Below, piece after piece: positions 5,574 through 6,279 of a stretch of DNA of 6,279 nucleotides (the first letter of the stretch is position 1; every line of letters begins with the position of its first letter). Under the pieces are notes generated by a model. That model was not told the DNA's origin and ran no database searches. It saw only the letters and a list, made by a program, of their open reading frames with translations. The position numbers and the translations under genes were made by a program. Source of the stretch: Reyranella sp. (lineage in GTDB: Bacteria; Pseudomonadota; Alphaproteobacteria; Reyranellales; Reyranellaceae); NCBI GenBank assembly GCA_021732965.1, contig JAKFVZ010000546.1, positions 1 through 6,279 of the forward strand. Reading direction: 5' to 3'.

Positions 5574-6279
5574 AGCCCCGGCCGCGCACGAATGCGCCGA
5601 AATCGGCCCGCTCCGGCACCGAATATTGCCGTGCCTTGTCCTCGGACCATCCGTAGCTGGCATCCTCGCCGAATTTTTCCACGAAGCGCTGGGTTTTGTA
5701 GGGCTGGGTCTCGTTGCGGCGCCGGTCGTAGGCCTCGACCTTCTCCCGCAACCCCGTCTCGTCGTAGCGGTCCCGGTGAATCGACACGTCGAGCCCGAGC
5801 CGGGGGCTCATCACCCCCTCGAAGGACGGCCAGCCCACCCCGAGCCCCGCGACCGGAAACACATGCTGCGGCAGGCCCAGCACGTCCGCGACCTGGGCGG
5901 CCTGGTTGCGGATCTGGCTGATCGGGCAGGTCCCGAGCCCGACCCGGTCGGCGGCGGCGATGAAGGTGGCGAGCGCGATGCCGGCATCGACGGCGGCATT
6001 GAAGAACGGATCGAGATGGTCGTTCACGAACGGGCGGCCGCGCCATTCGAACAGCAGCCGGTGGCGGCGATTGTTGCCGCAGAACACCAGCAGCGCCGGG
6101 CCGGCCGCGGCCCAGGGATTCTCCGGGATCAAGGCCTGGAGCTTCTCGCGCTGGGACTTGTCGGTGACGATCACGATGTCGGCCTGCTGCAGGTCACTCT
6201 TGGACGGCGCCGACAGCGCCACGGCGCAGAGCGTGTCGAGCAGTGCCGGATCGAGCGGCTTGTCGGAATAGCGCCGCAC
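5560..6279 (-). CDS. NfsA-like FMN-dependent nitroreductase / NAD(P)H oxidoreductase, 5' end outside window
   Basis: A flavin oxidoreductase of the nitroreductase superfamily, cytoplasmic and expected to bind FMN as a dimer and reduce nitro compounds, quinones or flavins with NAD(P)H; the natural substrate is unknown. The visible 239 residues align from memory with E. coli NfsA (240 aa) throughout: RRYSDKPLDP with NfsA RHFTDEPISE, TDKSQREKL with TDKALREEL, RVGLGTCPISQIRN with SLGLGGVYIGGLRN, GLPQHVFPVAGLGVGWP with KLPQHVLPLFGLCLGWP, and a matching C-terminal WSEDKARQ...GFKLD. The first codon at the edge is GTG, but it corresponds to about residue 14 of NfsA, inside the FMN-binding HRSIR segment, so about 13 residues lie beyond the window and GTG is not the start. 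The loop reads SAPSKSDLQ where NfsA has SSSSFLQ. The TGA stop lies inside the end of the convergent ribbon-helix-helix gene. The superfamily is certain; NfsA orthology is probable, so I give no symbol. Confidence 0.92.
   Translation of the reverse strand: MRRYSDKPLDPALLDTLCAVALSAPSKSDLQQADIVIVTDKSQREKLQALIPENPWAAAGPALLVFCGNNRRHRLLFEWRGRPFVNDHLDPFFNAAVDAGIALATFIAAADRVGLGTCPISQIRNQAAQVADVLGLPQHVFPVAGLGVGWPSFEGVMSPRLGLDVSIHRDRYDETGLREKVEAYDRRRNETQPYKTQRFVEKFGEDASYGWSEDKARQYSVPERADFGAFVRGRGFKLD

Overview
The window looks like ordinary chromosomal DNA from a high-GC alphaproteobacterium. Codons end overwhelmingly in G or C, the ribbon-helix-helix and DUF6481 proteins are of types I associate with alphaproteobacteria, and fumarase is the oxygen-sensitive class I iron-sulfur form. 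A Rhodospirillales or Reyranella-like origin is my guess from the style of the proteins and cannot be shown from 6.3 kb. I saw no insertion sequence, phage gene, RNA gene, CRISPR array or other sign of horizontal transfer. Genes fill almost everything: the longest gene-free stretch is 136 bp, so no gap exceeds 300 bp.

Layout, left to right. A class I fumarate hydratase on the + strand runs in from the left edge (5' end missing) and ends at 1550. It converges on a small exported protein with two SH3b domains (minus strand, 1667-2134). Between them sits a long imperfect inverted repeat with the arm sequence CCTGAGCGCAGCGAAGGA, a dispersed element that also looks able to form a two-way terminator. 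A divergent spacer (2135-2270) leads to a two-module VOC (glyoxalase-fold) protein on the + strand (2271-2951), probably translated from a leaderless mRNA. A hairpin with a UUCG tetraloop on the minus strand (2958-2979) separates it from a convergent minus-strand pair: typA/bipA (3402-5231) and, 11 nt after its stop, a small alanine-rich DUF6481 protein (2989-3390). A good sigma-70-like promoter precedes typA. Divergent from typA is a 74-residue ribbon-helix-helix protein (+, 5349-5573), whose 3' end overlaps by 14 nt the 3' end of an NfsA-like nitroreductase (minus strand) that runs off the right edge.

Functionally the genes are unconnected housekeeping and accessory functions: TCA-cycle fumarase, a ribosome-associated GTPase, a flavin oxidoreductase, and small proteins of unknown role. 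The only likely operon is typA-DUF6481. I found no convincing evidence of a new multi-gene system. The points most worth a second look are the inverted repeat, the typA-DUF6481 pairing, the probable leaderless start of the VOC gene and its split metal-ligand pattern, and the convergent overlap at 5560-5573.
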